Source of the DNA: Pseudomonadota bacterium
Lineage (GTDB): Bacteria > Pseudomonadota > Alphaproteobacteria > Caulobacterales > Caulobacteraceae
Direction: 5' to 3'
Assembly (NCBI GenBank): GCA_963205025.1
Contig: CAUJHO010000095.1
Location: 82,897-146,896, forward strand
Length of the DNA stretch: 64,000 bases
Below, one piece after another: positions 61,952 through 64,000 of this stretch. The notes beneath the pieces are model-generated. The model saw only the letters and a list, made by a program, of their open reading frames with translations. It ran no database searches and had not been told where the DNA came from. Numbering within the stretch: position 1 is the stretch's first letter; every line of letters starts with the position of its first letter. A program made the position numbers and the translations under genes.

Positions 61952-62443
61952 CTAACGCTCACCCGTGCCGGCTGTTCCGCGAGACCTGCGGGCGCGGAAG
62001 AAGCCTTTCAGGAGGTCGGCGGACTCTTGGGCCAGGACCCCGCCTTGCGTTTCGGGCCGCCAGTGGCAGGTCGGCTGGTTGAAATACTGTGGGCCGTGGA
62101 TCACGGCACCGCCCTTGGGATCGTCGGCCCCCCAGACCACCCGTCCGATGCGGGCATGGCTGATGGCGCCGGCGCACATGGCACACGGCTCCAGCGTCAC
62201 ATAGAGGGTCAGGCCGGTCAGCCTGTAATTGCCCAGCGCCGCGCCGGCCGCGCGCAGGGCGACAATCTCGGCATGGGCGGTCGGATCGTGATCGCCGATG
62301 GGCTGGTTGGCTCCCTCGGCGACGAGGGTGCCGGTCGCGGGGTCGATGATGACACAACCCACCGGTGCCTCGCCGGCCTCGGCGGCGGCCCTGGCCAGAT
62401 CAAGGGCGCGGCGCATCATCTCGGTATCGTCAGGCGGGGCCAT
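61952..62443 (-). CDS. tadA: tRNA-specific adenosine deaminase
   Basis: 163 residues from ATG 62443. HAEIVALRAAG (His-Ala-Glu catalytic) and TLYVTLEPCAMCAGAISHARIGRVVWGADDPKGGAV (zinc Cys pair PCAMC) are the TadA signatures. It converts adenosine 34 of tRNA-Arg(ACG) to inosine. The track start at 62830 is antisense to rluB and is rejected. It is 6 bases upstream of the MliC-like gene. Confidence 0.96.
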   Translation of the reverse strand: MAPPDDTEMMRRALDLARAAAEAGEAPVGCVIIDPATGTLVAEGANQPIGDHDPTAHAEIVALRAAGAALGNYRLTGLTLYVTLEPCAMCAGAISHARIGRVVWGADDPKGGAVIHGPQYFNQPTCHWRPETQGGVLAQESADLLKGFFRARRSRGTAGTGER

Positions 62444-62539
62444 GCAGTCTTCTGTTGTGTCCGGGTTTTCCGACCGACGCCAGCCCTGATCCGTGCGCCG
62501 CCCCTTCGCGCGCGGCCCCGGCTCGTGTATGGCGCGCGC

Positions 62540-63958
62540 ATGGACAAGCCGCCTGCCAAGCCCTTCGCCAAGGGCAAACCCAAGCATTCCGACAGATCGA
62601 AAGACAAGGTGCCCGCCGAGTCCGTTCGCAAGGAGCGCATCGCCAAACGCCTGGCGCGCGCAGGTGTGGCGTCGCGCCGCGAGATCGAACGCCTGATCGG
62701 CCTGGGCCGGATTGCGGTCAATGGCCGGGTGTTGGACACGCCGGCGGTGCTGGTCAGCGCCCAGGATGTGGTGACCGTCGACGGTCGCCCGGTCGAGCGG
62801 CCCGAGGCCACGCGGGTCTGGCGGTTCCACAAGCCGGTCGGTCTGATTACCGCCGCCAAGGATCCGGCCGGGCGGCCCACCGTCTTTGACGCCCTGCCCG
62901 AGGGGATGCCGCGCGTGGTCAAGGTCGGGCGGCTGGACATCAACTCCGAAGGTCTGCTGCTCCTGACCAATGACGGCGAGCTGGCACGGGCGCTTGAGCT
63001 ACCGACGACGGGCTGGGTGCGGCGCTATCGGGCGCGGGCGCGCGGCTCGGTCACCCAGGACAGGCTGGACACGCTCAAGAACGGCATCGTCATCGAGGGG
63101 GTTCGCTACGGCCCGATCGAGGCGACGCTGGACAAGGCCAAAGAGAAGTCGGCCGACGGCAAGGCTCCGGCCAATCTGTGGATTTCGGTCGCCCTGACCG
63201 AGGGCAAGAACCGCGAGGTCCGCAAGGTGCTGGAGCATCTGGGCGTGACGGTGAACCGCCTGATCCGGCTGTCCTACGGTCCGTTCCAGCTGGGCACACT
63301 GGCAGAGGGTGAAGTGGCTGAGGTCGGGCCGCGCGTAATCCGCGAGCAGCTGGCCAGCATGATCCATCCTGAAAGCCTGCCCCTGGGCGATGATGTCGAG
63401 GCCCTGCCGTCGGCCCCGAAGAAGGCGCGCGCCGGCCTGGCCGATCCGTCGATGAAGCCGTCCAAGGTTCGCGCCCATGCGGCGAAACAGGCGGCCCTAG
63501 CGGCCGAGATTTCCGAGCGGGCCCAGCGCCGCGAAAGCCGCCGCGACGAGGATGATCGCCCGCGCCGCAGCGGACCGGGCCGGGACGGAGGCCCCCGCCG
63601 CGAGTTCAAACCGCGCGATGGCGACGGTGGGGATCGCCCGAAGCGGGCCTATACCCCGCGCGACCGGGCCGAAGGGGATCGCCCGCGGCGTCCGTTCAAG
63701 CCGCGAGACGGTGAGGGCGGGGATCGCGCGAAACGGGACTTCAAGCCTCGGGATCGCGCCGAGGGAGGGGATCGTCCCAAGCGCGACTTCAAGCCCCGAG
63801 ATCGCGCCGAGGGTGGGGATCGTCCCAAGCGGGACTTCAAGCCTCGGGATCGTTCTGAGAGCGGCGACCGCCCCAAGCGCGATTTCAAGCCGCGTTCAGG
63901 TCCCGGCGGCCCGCGCCCGGGGGGGGCTCCGCCTGGCGGGCCGCGTAAGCCGCGTTAG
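62540..63958 (+). CDS. rluB: 23S rRNA pseudouridine synthase RluB-like with repetitive basic tail
   Basis: 472 residues from ATG 62540. S4 domain (RIAKRLARAGVASRREIERLIGLGRIAVNGRVL), RsuA-family catalytic domain with KVGRLDINSEGLLLLTNDG (catalytic Asp) and EGKNREVRKVLEHLGVTVNRLIRLSYGPFQLG. After about residue 300 comes a lysine/arginine-rich tail made of about six degenerate 15-16-residue repeats of the type DRAEGGDRPKRDFKPR. The tail is probably disordered and RNA-binding. The enzyme isomerises a uridine of 23S rRNA; RluB versus RluF/RsuA is inferred. Confidence 0.88.
   Translation: MDKPPAKPFAKGKPKHSDRSKDKVPAESVRKERIAKRLARAGVASRREIERLIGLGRIAVNGRVLDTPAVLVSAQDVVTVDGRPVERPEATRVWRFHKPVGLITAAKDPAGRPTVFDALPEGMPRVVKVGRLDINSEGLLLLTNDGELARALELPTTGWVRRYRARARGSVTQDRLDTLKNGIVIEGVRYGPIEATLDKAKEKSADGKAPANLWISVALTEGKNREVRKVLEHLGVTVNRLIRLSYGPFQLGTLAEGEVAEVGPRVIREQLASMIHPESLPLGDDVEALPSAPKKARAGLADPSMKPSKVRAHAAKQAALAAEISERAQRRESRRDEDDRPRRSGPGRDGGPRREFKPRDGDGGDRPKRAYTPRDRAEGDRPRRPFKPRDGEGGDRAKRDFKPRDRAEGGDRPKRDFKPRDRAEGGDRPKRDFKPRDRSESGDRPKRDFKPRSGPGGPRPGGAPPGGPRKPR
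63600..63900 (+). repeat. degenerate 45-48-bp tandem coding repeats in rluB
   Basis: About six successive units encode (D/S)xAEGGDRPKRDFKPR variants. The last three (DRAEGG, DRAEGG, DRSESG units) are closest to each other, suggesting recent slippage. Confidence 0.75.
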
Positions 63959-63973
63959 GGCTGCCACCCGGAT

Positions 63974-63996
63974 CTGAGGCTTGCTGCAAGCCTCAG
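63974..63996 (+). terminator. hairpin after rluB
   Basis: CTGAGGCTTG-CTG-CAAGCCTCAG is a perfect 10-base stem 15 bases after the rluB stop. Any T-run would lie beyond the window edge. Confidence 0.6.
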
Positions 63997-64000
63997 GGTC

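Overview
The window is high-GC (clearly well over 60 percent) chromosomal DNA from an alphaproteobacterium. It most probably comes from the Caulobacterales, and the gene content resembles Brevundimonas or Caulobacter. I base this on a PleC-type histidine kinase, a ZauP-ZapA cell-division pair, a TTAA-N7-TTAA CtrA box, an alphaproteobacterial-style RpoD with an acidic insert, flgK-flgL, and the overall gene style (ATGA overlaps, many GTG starts). No database was consulted, so the genus is an inference. About 60 genes are supportable. No rRNA, tRNA or CRISPR array was recognised. Most long ORFs of the track are antisense shadows, which are expected at this GC content.

Layout. 1-6.5 kb: end of an envelope operon (Metal_resist-type protein), PleC-like kinase, ALDH7-type dehydrogenase and small membrane proteins. 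6.7-10.2 kb: a solitary MmeI-like fused restriction-modification enzyme that carries an in-frame insertion of palindromic repeats. 10.3-13.2 kb: thioredoxin-like protein, unusual Nramp-like transporter and a zeta-toxin-like two-gene unit directly downstream of rpoD. 13.2-17.5 kb: rpoD and dnaG. 17.6-26.6 kb: a membrane protein/regulator pair, a small gene behind CtrA boxes, aldo/keto reductase, trxB, thioesterase, a crystallin-fold secreted protein, a large TPR protein and gap. 26.8-34.7 kb: two-component system beside an EF-hand protein, the tkt-esterase-purT run and zauP-zapA. 34.7-39 kb: flgL, flgK, a lipoprotein and a CAP-domain protein. 39-42.6 kb: thiolase and the fused hydratase/dehydrogenase of beta-oxidation. 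42.6-44.5 kb: a DUF559 nuclease bounded by inverted repeats, and an ECF-like sigma factor sandwiched between two paralogous membrane proteins. 44.6-48.7 kb: pseudo-receiver protein, purA, pagL-like gene and serC. 48.8-50.4 kb: tandem secreted paralogs followed by an IS481-type remnant. 50.4-54.9 kb: nadC, nadB, M50 protease and nadA, with palindromic operators before nadA. 55-64 kb: SleB-like hydrolase, ogt, hydrolase, DUF488, xerD, aroK-aroB-GNAT, MliC-like lipoprotein, tadA and rluB with a repetitive tail.

The main candidate for something not commonly described is the palindromic repeat family. Its two-hairpin elements sit right at stop codons, one inverted pair lies in frame inside the restriction-modification gene, and another inverted pair exactly brackets a small DUF559 (Vsr-like fold) nuclease gene. 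The repeats supply both the ribosome-binding purines and the last codons of that gene. This looks like a minimal nuclease-plus-repeat mobile unit, analogous to but distinct from RAYT/REP systems.

Other points of interest are the zeta-toxin-like pair behind rpoD, the sigma factor sandwich, the nad operators, the LiuR-like and CtrA-like sites, and a patch of unusual codons inside rpoD.
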